From NCBI RefSeq assembly GCF_003598715.1, contig NZ_QZFU01000036.1, positions 62,001 to 126,000 on the forward strand: DNA of 64,000 nucleotides, read 5' to 3'. This DNA comes from Nocardia panacis. GTDB taxonomy: Bacteria; Actinomycetota; Actinomycetes; Mycobacteriales; Mycobacteriaceae. How positions within the stretch are numbered: position 1 is the stretch's first letter; each line of letters opens with the position of its first letter. This document shows positions 41,335 to 51,000 of this stretch, one piece after another. The notes below the pieces were generated by a model. The model had not been told where the DNA came from, searched no databases, and saw nothing but the letters and a program-made list of their open reading frames with translations. Made by a program: the position numbers and the translations under genes.

Positions 41335-42264
41335 ATGAGTACGGAAATGTCGGTAATGGTGCTCGGCGCGGGCGCGACGGGTGGATATCTCGCCGCACGG
41401 CTGGCCAAGGCCGGGGTGCCGGTCACCTTGATCGCCAGGGGCGCGAATCTGCGGCAGATCCGCGAGCACGGCATCGTGCTCGAAGATGCCCGCGCAGCGC
41501 GTGAAGTGGTTCGGCCGGATCGCGTGCTGGCTGTCGAAGAGGTCGATCGCCCGGCCGATCTCGTGCTGTTCTGTGTGAAGTCCTACGACACCGAGACAGC
41601 GGCACGATCCGTACCGCCGCTGGTGGCATCCGACGGCCATGTGCTGTGCCTGCAGAACGGTGTCAAGAACGAACAGATCCTCGCCGGAAAGCTCGGACCG
41701 TCGCGCATCCTGTCCGGCGTGCTCTACATCGGCGCGGATCGGTTGGGACCCGGCGTGATTCGCTGCTCGGCGCCGCCCAAACTGATCGTCGGCCCCTACT
41801 TCGGGCTCGATCTCGGCGCGAGTTCGCAAGTGCGGGAGTTGTTCTCGCGGGCAGGTATCGAAGCCGCGGTCGAACCCGAAGTGAGCTCGTCGAAGTGGCA
41901 GAAATTCCTGTTCAACTGCGGGCTGAACCCGCTCACGGCGATCACGGGAAAGCGCCTGGGGGAACTGCTGTCGTATCCGGCGACGGCCGAGGTGTTCGAC
42001 CTGCTCGTCGCCGAGGCCGCCGCCGCGGCCCGCGCGGCAGGCGCACCGCTGGCGCCCGACCACCGGGTCCGCGTCCAGCACACCGCGGCCCGGATGGACA
42101 TCTCCTCGTCGATGGCCGAGGATCTCGCGGCCGGGCGGAAGATCGAACTCGAGGCGTTCACCGGCTATGTCATCGAACTCGGCGCGGCCCACGGCGTCCC
42201 GACACCGGTCACCCGAGCCGCGCATGGGATGCTCGTGGCGCTCGACAGCGCGACGGCCTCGTAG
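41335..42264 (+). CDS. ketopantoate reductase-like (2-dehydropantoate 2-reductase family) protein
   Basis: 309 residues from ATG 41335 (GAGGGG site). NADPH loop MVLGAGATGGYLAARL, LFCVKSYDTE, LQNGVKNEQ and the catalytic Lys in SSKWQKFLFN with CGLNPLTAITG. The family includes PanE and several secondary-metabolism reductases. It is followed 54 bp later by a GntR regulator, so it is more likely catabolic or specialised than the housekeeping PanE. Confidence 0.88.
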   Translation: MSTEMSVMVLGAGATGGYLAARLAKAGVPVTLIARGANLRQIREHGIVLEDARAAREVVRPDRVLAVEEVDRPADLVLFCVKSYDTETAARSVPPLVASDGHVLCLQNGVKNEQILAGKLGPSRILSGVLYIGADRLGPGVIRCSAPPKLIVGPYFGLDLGASSQVRELFSRAGIEAAVEPEVSSSKWQKFLFNCGLNPLTAITGKRLGELLSYPATAEVFDLLVAEAAAAARAAGAPLAPDHRVRVQHTAARMDISSSMAEDLAAGRKIELEAFTGYVIELGAAHGVPTPVTRAAHGMLVALDSATAS

Positions 42265-42318
42265 TTCCCCTGGCGGCGGTGTCGAAGACCGAATACGAAA
42301 AAGGAGCAGGGGGCACAG

Positions 42319-43014
42319 GTGACGGAGCTACCGGGCGTCGGCCGTGATCTGACGGACGCCGCCTACCACCGCATCCGGTCGATGCTGCTGCACCAGGAAC
42401 TGCGCCCCGGTGAACGGACCTCGGTCGGTCAACTGTGCGCGGCGCTCGGCCTGGGCCGAGCGCCGGTCAAGGCCGCCATCGACCGGCTCGCCGGCGAGGG
42501 TTTGTTCCGGATTCGCGGCCGCAGTGGCACGTCGGTGACCAGTCTGACCGCGACCGGAGTCCGGCAGATGTTCGAAATGCGCTCACTGTACGAGGACGGC
42601 GCGGCCCCGCTCATCGCGGAGCGGATCACCGACGAACAGATCGCCGACGTGCTCGCGCTGGTCCCCGCGCTGACCGCCGGACCGACCCCCGAGCAGCGGC
42701 TGCCCGACGAATTGGCCCGCCGGATCGAATTCATCGACAAGGACGTCGAGTTTCATCGACTGATTATCGCCGGCGCGAACAACCCGCAGCTCAGCGACGC
42801 CTACCGATCCTTGAACCTGCACCTGTTGATCTCCCACTACCTGGTCCTGGACGCGGGCGCGCACGAACGGCAACGCCAGGACGAACATGTCGAGATCGCG
42901 CGCGCGCTGGCGCAAAGAGATGCCGACGCCCTGGCGGCAGCACTGCGCAGGCATGCCGACGCCGTACGCGACGCGATCACCCGCACCATCGACCATCGTG
43001 CGGTCGCACACTGA
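42319..43014 (+). CDS. GntR-family regulator with FCD domain
   Basis: 231 residues from GTG 42319. wHTH: AYHRIRSMLLHQELRPGERT, then VGQLCAALGLGRAPVKAAIDRLAGEGL. FCD domain with metal or ligand His residues in KDVEFHRLI, RQDEHVEIARAL and ALRRHADAVRDAI. Typical of repressors of sugar-acid or carboxylate catabolism. Likely co-transcribed with and controlling the ketopantoate reductase-like gene. Confidence 0.88.
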   Translation: MTELPGVGRDLTDAAYHRIRSMLLHQELRPGERTSVGQLCAALGLGRAPVKAAIDRLAGEGLFRIRGRSGTSVTSLTATGVRQMFEMRSLYEDGAAPLIAERITDEQIADVLALVPALTAGPTPEQRLPDELARRIEFIDKDVEFHRLIIAGANNPQLSDAYRSLNLHLLISHYLVLDAGAHERQRQDEHVEIARALAQRDADALAAALRRHADAVRDAITRTIDHRAVAH

Positions 43015-43030
43015 GCACGATCGCCCGAAC

Positions 43031-43195
43031 TCATGAACCGTTCGAGAACCTCAAATAGAAGGCCCCGAATATCATGACGATTCCGACATTCACCAGCAGG
43101 CGCGCCCAGAAATACTGCCTGAAGAACAAAATATCCACGCCGACCACGACGACTACCAGCGCGAACACGTAGAGCACCACGACCGCTCTTGTCAT
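43031..43195 (-). CDS. 54-residue two-helix membrane protein
   Basis: MTRAVVVLYVFALVVVVVGV is one helix, then FFRQYFWARLL and NVGIVMIFGAFYLRF a second. Short hydrophobic proteins of this layout are common in Nocardia. Transcribed opposite to its neighbours, from ATG 43195. Confidence 0.6.
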   Translation of the reverse strand: MTRAVVVLYVFALVVVVVGVDILFFRQYFWARLLVNVGIVMIFGAFYLRFSNGS

Positions 43196-43258
43196 CCCCC
43201 ATTTCTACTCCGTGTGGCGGCAATGGTGAGCCCGACGAGCCTGCGATCGGTCGGGTGA

Positions 43259-43302
43259 CACCCGGTCGGGGGGATGTTTGGAATGCTCGCTGCGCCTAGG
43301 CT
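43259..43302 (+). promoter_or_regulatory. activator-type promoter of the P450 gene
   Basis: CACCCGGTCGGGGGGATG (43259-43276), exactly 20 nt, then TAGGCT (43297-43302). The same module occurs before the PKS and the LuxR-type gene. There is no consensus -35, so activation by a bound regulator is expected. Confidence 0.65.
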
Positions 43303-43414
43303 CTCCCGAGAACCCTCGACATGAGGTAATGCCCATGTATTCACCATTCCCGGAGCCCGGTCGCGGCAACGGCGGACGCGTGAATTTCCCTTTCACAGAC
43401 GGGCTGCCGAACTC

Positions 43415-44719
43415 ATGACCATTCAATATTGGCTGCGCTGGCTGTCGCTGCACGGTGTGCCGCGCGCGGTGCTGCGCTACCACTCGAGCCGGGGCGATAC
43501 CTTCGCGCGGATGCTCAGCCCGAAGGGCATTGTCGATCCGCACCCGTATATCGAACGGATTCGGGCGCAGGGCAAGCTGGTGAAGACCCCGCTCCCCTGG
43601 GTGACCTGCGATTACGCGGTGGCCAAGGCGATCCTGCGGGACAACCGATTCGGCGTGCGCAGCTCGGCCAGGATCGAGATCCCCAAGGTGCTGCAGCGAT
43701 TCGCGAATCGGGTGCCGCCACCGGCCAATCCAGCGGATCCGCCCGCGATGCTGCGAATGAACCCGCCCGAGCATGCCACGATGCGCAGACCGGTCGTGTC
43801 GGCGTTCACGCCGCGCGCGATCAAGAAGCTGCGCGACCGGGTGGAATCGGTCACCGAGGAGCTGCTGGCGGCGTTACCGTCGAGCGGCACAGTCGATCTG
43901 GTGGAGACCTTCGCGTCCAGGGTGCCGATCGCGATCATCTTCGAGATGCTCGGCATGCCGCGCGAGGACGAGGCGAAGTTCCTGGCCTGGGGCGAGGATA
44001 TGACGCCGATGCTCGACGTCGGCGTCTCCTGGTCGACCTACGACCGCGCGATCAAGGCGGCCACGGAACTCAACGACTACCTCGATGTGCACATCGAACG
44101 CTTGCGCCGCGACCCCGGCGAGGACGTCCTGTCCACCATGATCACCGGTGGCGAGCTCGATCAATACGCGCTCAAGGCCAATACCAGCATCATCATCGGC
44201 GCCGGATTCGAGACCACCGCGAACCTGATCGCCCATGCCGTGTCCCTGCTGCTTGGCCACCCCGACCAGTGGGATCGGCTGCGCGCGGAGCCGGAGCTGT
44301 GGCCCAACGCCGTCGAGGAGGTGCTGCGCTACGAGCCGCCCGTATTCATCACGGCCCGTTCGGCATTGACCGATGTGGAGCTCGAGGGGGTGCCGCTGCC
44401 GCAGGGCAGCATGGTCATGTTGTCGCTCGGGGGCGCCAACCGGGACCCCGCGGTGTTCACCGACCCGCAGCGCTTCGATATCGCCCGGCCGAATGCCGGC
44501 GAACATCTGGCCTTCAGCAACGGTGTGCACGCGTGCTTCGGCGCCAACCTGGCGCGGATGGAATCCACCCACGCCTTGCGCGCGTTGTTCGAGCGGTTTC
44601 CCGATATGCGGGCGGCCGCTCCGCCGCGGCTGCGGCAGCAGCTCACCTTCCGCGGCAATGCGAAGGTGCCGGTCGAGCTCGGCCGCAGTGTTCGCAGCAC
44701 GCCGTCGCCGGCGGGCTGA
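43415..44719 (+). CDS. cytochrome P450 of the polyketide cluster
   Basis: 434 residues with all canonical motifs: I-helix IIGAGFETTAN, K-helix EEVLR, and heme loop LAFSNGVHACFGANLA with Cys374. In contrast to the P450 at 8 kb, the ExxR is intact. It carries its own copy of the cluster promoter module, which links it to the PKS. Likely a hydroxylase acting on the polyketide or its precursor. Confidence 0.9.
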   Translation: MTIQYWLRWLSLHGVPRAVLRYHSSRGDTFARMLSPKGIVDPHPYIERIRAQGKLVKTPLPWVTCDYAVAKAILRDNRFGVRSSARIEIPKVLQRFANRVPPPANPADPPAMLRMNPPEHATMRRPVVSAFTPRAIKKLRDRVESVTEELLAALPSSGTVDLVETFASRVPIAIIFEMLGMPREDEAKFLAWGEDMTPMLDVGVSWSTYDRAIKAATELNDYLDVHIERLRRDPGEDVLSTMITGGELDQYALKANTSIIIGAGFETTANLIAHAVSLLLGHPDQWDRLRAEPELWPNAVEEVLRYEPPVFITARSALTDVELEGVPLPQGSMVMLSLGGANRDPAVFTDPQRFDIARPNAGEHLAFSNGVHACFGANLARMESTHALRALFERFPDMRAAAPPRLRQQLTFRGNAKVPVELGRSVRSTPSPAG

Positions 44720-44875
44720 AGGTCCCTCCCGTGACATCGAGCGCCCCGCATCCGCTGCCGGGCGCTCGCCGCGCGTTTCGGGCACATCCATTCCGGAGAG
44801 CCCGCGCCGCCGAATTCGGACAGCAATTACCACAATTCGTTTCGCCCGTGTAAATCCATTCGATCCGGTGATCGC

Positions 44876-44921
44876 CACCCCCACACGGGGGGATGTGCCG
44901 TCGCGGCGATCTCCATATGAT
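44876..44921 (+). promoter_or_regulatory. activator-type promoter of the PKS operon
   Basis: CACCCCCACACGGGGGGATG (44876-44895), exactly 20 nt, then TATGAT (44916-44921), a near-perfect -10. The start codon is about 170 bp downstream. Confidence 0.7.
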
Positions 44922-45094
44922 TTGCTCGGAAGCTCGTAGCGAAAATCGCGACGGCATACCGACTCTCGGACTCGGCTCGACTGTGAGCCCCGGTCCCGGT
45001 GTGTGCTCTGGGAAACAATATCGATATCGACCACCACGGCATCTGGCGAAGTCGCGCGTGGTCGATCGATTTCGTGACAAACAAGGTTATGCGA

Positions 45095-48000
45095 ATGAAT
45101 TCTGTGCTCAGCTCGTCGACCGATTCCACACCTATCGCGCACGAAGGCATTGCTGTAGTCGGCATCGGCTGCCGCTTCCCCGGACAAGTTCGGAATGTGG
45201 GTGATTTCTGGCGGTTGCTCATCGAGGAGCGCGATGCCGTGCGCGAAGTGCCGCAGGACCGCTGGGACGCCGCCGCGTTCTACGACCACGACGCCGCGCG
45301 GCCGGGGCACATGCGGACCCGCACCGGCGGCTACCTCGATGACGTGTCGTCGTTCGACGCGCACTTCTTCGGCATCACGCCGACCGAGGCCGCGCGCATC
45401 GACCCGCAGCAGCGGCTGTTCCTGGAGACCACCTGGGAGGCTCTGCAGGACGCGGGCATTGTCCCCGAGCAGATCGCGGGCGAGAAGGTCGCGGTGTACG
45501 CGGGCGTGTCCGGACACGATTACGGCATCATCCAGCTCAATCCGGACAACCGGTACCTGATCGGCGGTCACACGATGACCGGCGTCACCAATTGCATTGT
45601 CGCGAACCGCGTTTCGTATCTGCTCGACCTGCGCGGGCCGAGTATGACGGTGGATACCGCGTGTTCGTCCTCGCTGGTCGCGATTCACCTGGCGATGCGC
45701 AGCATCCGGTCCGGCGAGGCGACGATGGCGCTCGTCGGTGGTGTCAGCACCCTGCTGCTGCCCGAGGCGACGATCGGATTCAGCCAGGGCACCTTCCTGT
45801 CCCCCGAGGGCCGGTGCCAGTCGTTCAGCAGCACCGGTGACGGCTACATCCGCAGTGAGGGTTCGGGCACGATCGTGCTCAAACCGCTGTCGGCGGCCAT
45901 CGCCGACGGCGACCGGATCTACGCGGTGCTGCGCGGCAGCGCGACGAACCAGGACGGCCGCACCAACGGCATCTCCGTGCCGAGCGAGGACGCGCAGGCG
46001 GAGATGATTCGCGACGCCTGCCGCGACGCGGGCGTGGTTCCCACCGATATCGGCTACATCGAGGCGCACGGCACGGGTACGCCGGTCGGCGATCCGATCG
46101 AGGCGCGCGCGCTGGGAAAGGTGCTGGGTGCGGGCCGCAACGGGCAGGGTCCGTGCGTCGTCGGCGCGGTGAAATCCAATGTCGGACACCTCGAGTCGGC
46201 GGCGGGCATGGTCGGCATCATCAAGGCGTGCCTGGTGGTGCGCAACGGTGAGATTCCTGCGAATCTGCATGCGGAACAACCGAATCCGAAGATCGACTTC
46301 GATGAGCTGGGCCTGCGCCTGGCACAGACGCGCCAGCCGTGGCCGAATGCGGGGCGGCGCCTGGCCGGGGTGAACTCCTTCGGATTCGGCGGCTCGAACG
46401 CGCACGTCGTCCTGGAGGGCCCGCCCGCGGCCGACGAGCGGTCGGAATCGGTGCGCACCGCCGCGGCCGCGGATCCGGTGCTGTTCACGCTGAGCGCCAA
46501 GACCGGCGAGGCGCTGCAGGCCTACGCCGACACCTACGCCGACTTCCTGACCGATCCGACGCACGCGGCGAACCTGCCCGCGGTCGCCGCCGCCCAGGCC
46601 CGCACCCGGTCGCACTACGACCGCAGGCTCGCGATGGTGTGCTCGTCGACGGAGGATCTGCGTGCCGCACTGCGCGATTTCGCCCGCGGCGCCGAGTCCG
46701 ATGGGCTGCGCGGCGGGGTGAAGGGGTCCGGCACCGGCCGGGTGGCCTTCGTGTTCTCCGGCCAGGGTCCGCAGTGGTGGGGCATGGGCCGCGAATTGCT
46801 GGCCCGGAACGCGGTTTTCCGGGAGACGGTCGAGCGCGTGGATGCCGAGTTGCGCAAGCACGCCGACTGGAGTGTGCTCGAGGAGCTCGGCCGCGACGAG
46901 GCCGACAGCCGCATCGGTGAGACCTTCATCGCCCAGCCCGCGGTGTTCGCGATCCAGGTCGGCTTGGCGGCACTGTGGCAGAGCTGGGGCATCACCCCGG
47001 CGGCCGTCGTCGGCCACAGCATCGGCGAGGTGGCCGCCGCTTACGTCTCGGGCGCGCTGTCGTTCGAGGACGCGGTGCGCGTGATCTTCCATCGCAGCCG
47101 GGTGCAGCAGCGGGCCTCCGGCAAGGGCAAGATGCTGGCGGTCGGTCTGCCGTTCCACGCCGCCGAAGCGCGCCTCGCGGGCTATCGCGGCCGCGTCGAG
47201 GTGGCCGCGCTCAACGGTCCGGAATCGACCGCGTTCGCGGGTGATCCGGACGCGCTGGAGGAGATCCGGCGCGAACTCGAGGCCGACCGGATCTTCTGCC
47301 GAATGCTCCAGGTGAGCGTGGCCTTCCACAGCCATCACATGGACCCGCTGCACGATGAACTGCTCGCCTCGCTCGACGGCATCGGCTCGGGACCCGCCGC
47401 GGCGCCGATGTATTCCACGGTCACCGGCGATGTGCTGCCGGCCGGCGCTCTCGATGCCCAGTACTGGTGGCGCAATATCCGCGAACCCGTCCGGTTCGCG
47501 CCCACCATCGGCCGCCTGATCGCTGATCAGCACCTGACCTTCATCGAGCTGGGTCCGCACCCCATCCACTCGACCGCCATCGGCGAGCTGCTGGATCAGC
47601 GCCAGGTGACGGGTCTGGCGGTGCCGTCGCTGCATCGCAAGCAGAGCGATCGGCGCACCCTGCTCGACTCGCTCGGCGCGCTGTACACCGCCGGATTCGA
47701 TCCGGACTGGACGAATGTCTTCGCGGGCGGCGAGCGCCTGTCATTGCCGTTCTACCCGTGGCAGCGCGAAACCTACTGGCTCGAAACGCCGAAGTCGCAC
47801 GGCAAGCGCTTCCCGTCGGGGATCCATCCGCTCGTCGGGATCCGCACCCCGGTCGCCGACGAGCCGGACAAGCACGTGTGGGAACTGACCATGGACACCG
47901 CCGTGTTCCCGTGGCTGGAGGACCACCGGGTGCAGGGTCCGATCGTGTTCCCCGGCGCCGGGCACCTCGACCTGATCGTGGGCTGCCTGACCGAGGTGTT

Positions 48001-51000
48001 CGGCCCGGACCGGTACTCGATCGAGAATGTCGAATTCCGTCGCCCGCTGTTCACCTTCGACGACCGGCCCGCCCCTCGGGTCCAGGTGGTCCTGACCCCG
48101 TCGCTGCATTTCGGCGTCTACAGCCTGCAGGACGGCGACAAGGACTGGGTGCTGCACTCCTCGGGCACCGTGCGGCGCGGCGCGCCCGACACCGAACTGC
48201 CGGTGCCCTTCGCCGACCTCGACGCGCACTGCCCGCTCGAATTCGATCCGGCGCGGGTGTTCGCGAAGTTCCGCAACAACGGCCTGATGCTCGGTCCGGC
48301 GTTCCGGGCCATCACCAAGCTCAAATACGGCGAGCTGCGTTCGCTCGGACGCATCGACACCCCGGAGTCCATCGCGGACGAAGCCCCGCGGCACATGATC
48401 CATCCCGCGCTGCTCGACGCGTGCTTCCAGTCGCTGTCCATCGCGATGGGCAACGACCCGAACACCGAGGACAAGCACCTCTACATTCCGTTCGACATCA
48501 AGCGGTTCAGCTTCCACGCCAAGGCCGGCCGTCGGGTGTTCTGCTACGGGCAGGCCAACATTCTCGACGACCCCGCCTACTGCGAGGGCGATCTGTGGCT
48601 GCTCAACGAGGACGGGTCGCTGGTCGCGCACTTCGAGGGGTTCAAGGGCAAGTCGATCACTCAGCCCACCGAGGACCGCGACGCGCTGCTGCAGTGGCTC
48701 TACGAGTACCGCTGGCGGCAGGCGCCGGTCCGGGTGCGCACGCTGCTGCCCGCCGATTTCGTGCCCGAGGACCAGGACCTGCGGGCCGCCGTCGACCCCA
48801 TCCTCGACGAGGTGCGCGCCTGGCCGCTCAATCAGGCGTACTACGCGGAGACCGAAGCGGAGATGAACCGGCTCTGCATCGCCTACGTGACGGAGGCCTG
48901 GCACCGACTGGGTATGGACTTCACGCCGGGCAGGCGCGTCACGCTCGACGACCTCGCCCGTGAACTCGGCATGCCCGACAAGCATCGCGACTACCTGGCG
49001 CGCCTGCTGGAACTGCTGACCCGGCACGGCATCACCGCCGCCGACGGCGCGGGCTGGCAACTGCTCGACACACCCGCGCGGGTGGACACCGCCGCGGCGC
49101 TGGCCCGGTTGCGCGAGCGGCATCCCGAGTGCGAAGCCGAGTACGCGGTCCTGGAACGCTGCGGCGCCGAATTGGCCGCGGTGCTGCGCGACGAGGTCAA
49201 TCCGATCGAACTCATCTTCCCGGAGGACGAGTTCCAGTCGGTGGTGGATCTCTACGAGACGTCGTTCTCCTTCGAGCGGTGCAACCGCACGGTCGCCAAG
49301 GTGGTCGCCGAGTGTGTGCGGGCGCTGCCGAGCGAGCGGCCCATCCGGGTGCTCGAGATCGGTGCGGGCACCGCGGGCACGACCGGCTGGATCCTTGCCG
49401 AACTCCCCGCCGACCGCGCGGAATACGTGTTCACCGATATCGGGCAGCTGTTCCTGAACAAGGCCAAGCAGCGGTTCGCGGAGTTCGATTTCGTGGACTA
49501 CCGCGTCCTCGATATCGAGCACGACATCGCGGAGCAGGGCTTCGATGCCCACTACTTCGACATCGTGGTGGCGGCGAATGTCCTGCACGCCACCGAGAAT
49601 CTGCGCGCCACCCTCGGCAATGTCGGCGAGCTGCTCACCTCCGGCGGCGTGCTGCTGGTCGTCGAGGAGACCAACCCGCCGCACTGGGTCGATCTGACCT
49701 TCGGTATGACCGACGGCTGGTGGCGCTTCGCCGATCGCGATCTGCGGCCGGACTATCCGCTGCTGTCCGAGGCGGGCTGGCAGAGCTTCCTGCCGACCGC
49801 GGGCTTCGAACACGTGCAGATCTTCTCGGAGATGACGAGTCCGGAGCAGACCGGCTGCTCGGTCATCGCGGCGCGCGCTCCGCAGCTCGATCTCGCACCG
49901 CATCAGCCGCGCGTCGAGACCGCCCCGTGGGTCGTGCTGGCCGATACCGGCGGCGTGGCCGAACAGTTCCTCGCCCGACTGGGCGAGGCGGCGGCAGGCA
50001 GTGTCGTCGTCACCCGCGGCGGCGGTTTCGCACAGTTGGACGACCGCAGCTTCGAGGTGGACCCGACCAGCAATACCGAGCTGCGACGGGTGCTCGAGCA
50101 GGTGCGAGCCGGCTCGGGCACGGTGGCGGGTGTCCTGCACCTGTGGAACCTGGACTTCGCCACGACCGAGCTCACCACCGAACTGCTGGCGCAGGTGCAA
50201 AGCCATGGCGCCTACAGCGTGATGGCGCTGGCCCGGGCGGTCGATCAGCTGGAATGGTCGGTGGCCCCGCGCTTCTGGGTCGCCACCTCCGGTGGACCGC
50301 TGGTGGACCGGGCCGACCGGGTGATCCCGTCGCAGTCGCCGAGCTGGGGCATCCTGCGGGTGCTGCTCAGCGAGCACAGCAGTCTGCGGGCGAAGATCCT
50401 CGACTTCGATCCGGCGGCCGACGCGGGCGCCCGCGCGGCGCAGTTGTTCGACGAACTGCTGCACGTGCGGACGCCGGAGGAGGAGATCGCCTTCCGGGGC
50501 GACACCCGGTTCATCGATCGCTTCGAGCACCTGTCGCTCGCCGAGTTCGAGACCTCGGTCGCGACACCGGTCCGCGGCTCGGACGGCGCGCCGTTCGTGC
50601 TGAACGTCCCCGCCGACCCCGGCATCGACGAACTCCGCTACGAGACGCAGTCGGTCGCCGCCCTCGGCCCGAACGATATCGCCATCGCGCCGAGCGCGAC
50701 CGCACTGAATTTCCGCGACATCATGTTGACCCTCGGCGTGCTCTCCGAGGGCGCGAGCACCGGCGGGTTCTACGAGAAGAACCTGGGCGTGGAATGCGCG
50801 GGCGTGGTCACCGAAGTGGGTTCGCAGGTCGAGGGATTCGCGCCGGGCGACCCGGTCGTCGCCTTCGCCCGCGGCTGCTTCGGCTCCAGGGTGGTCACCG
50901 AGGCCCAGCAGGTGTATCCGGCGCCGGGCAATCTGTCGGCGGTCGAGGCCGCCACCCTGCCGATGGCCTACCTGACCGCGTGGTACTCGCTGGTCGAGGT

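Noticed and set aside
43874..47635. Another long minus-strand frame opposite the P450 and PKS start
   Set aside because: Same reason; it crosses the promoter region of the PKS and contains no recognisable domain.
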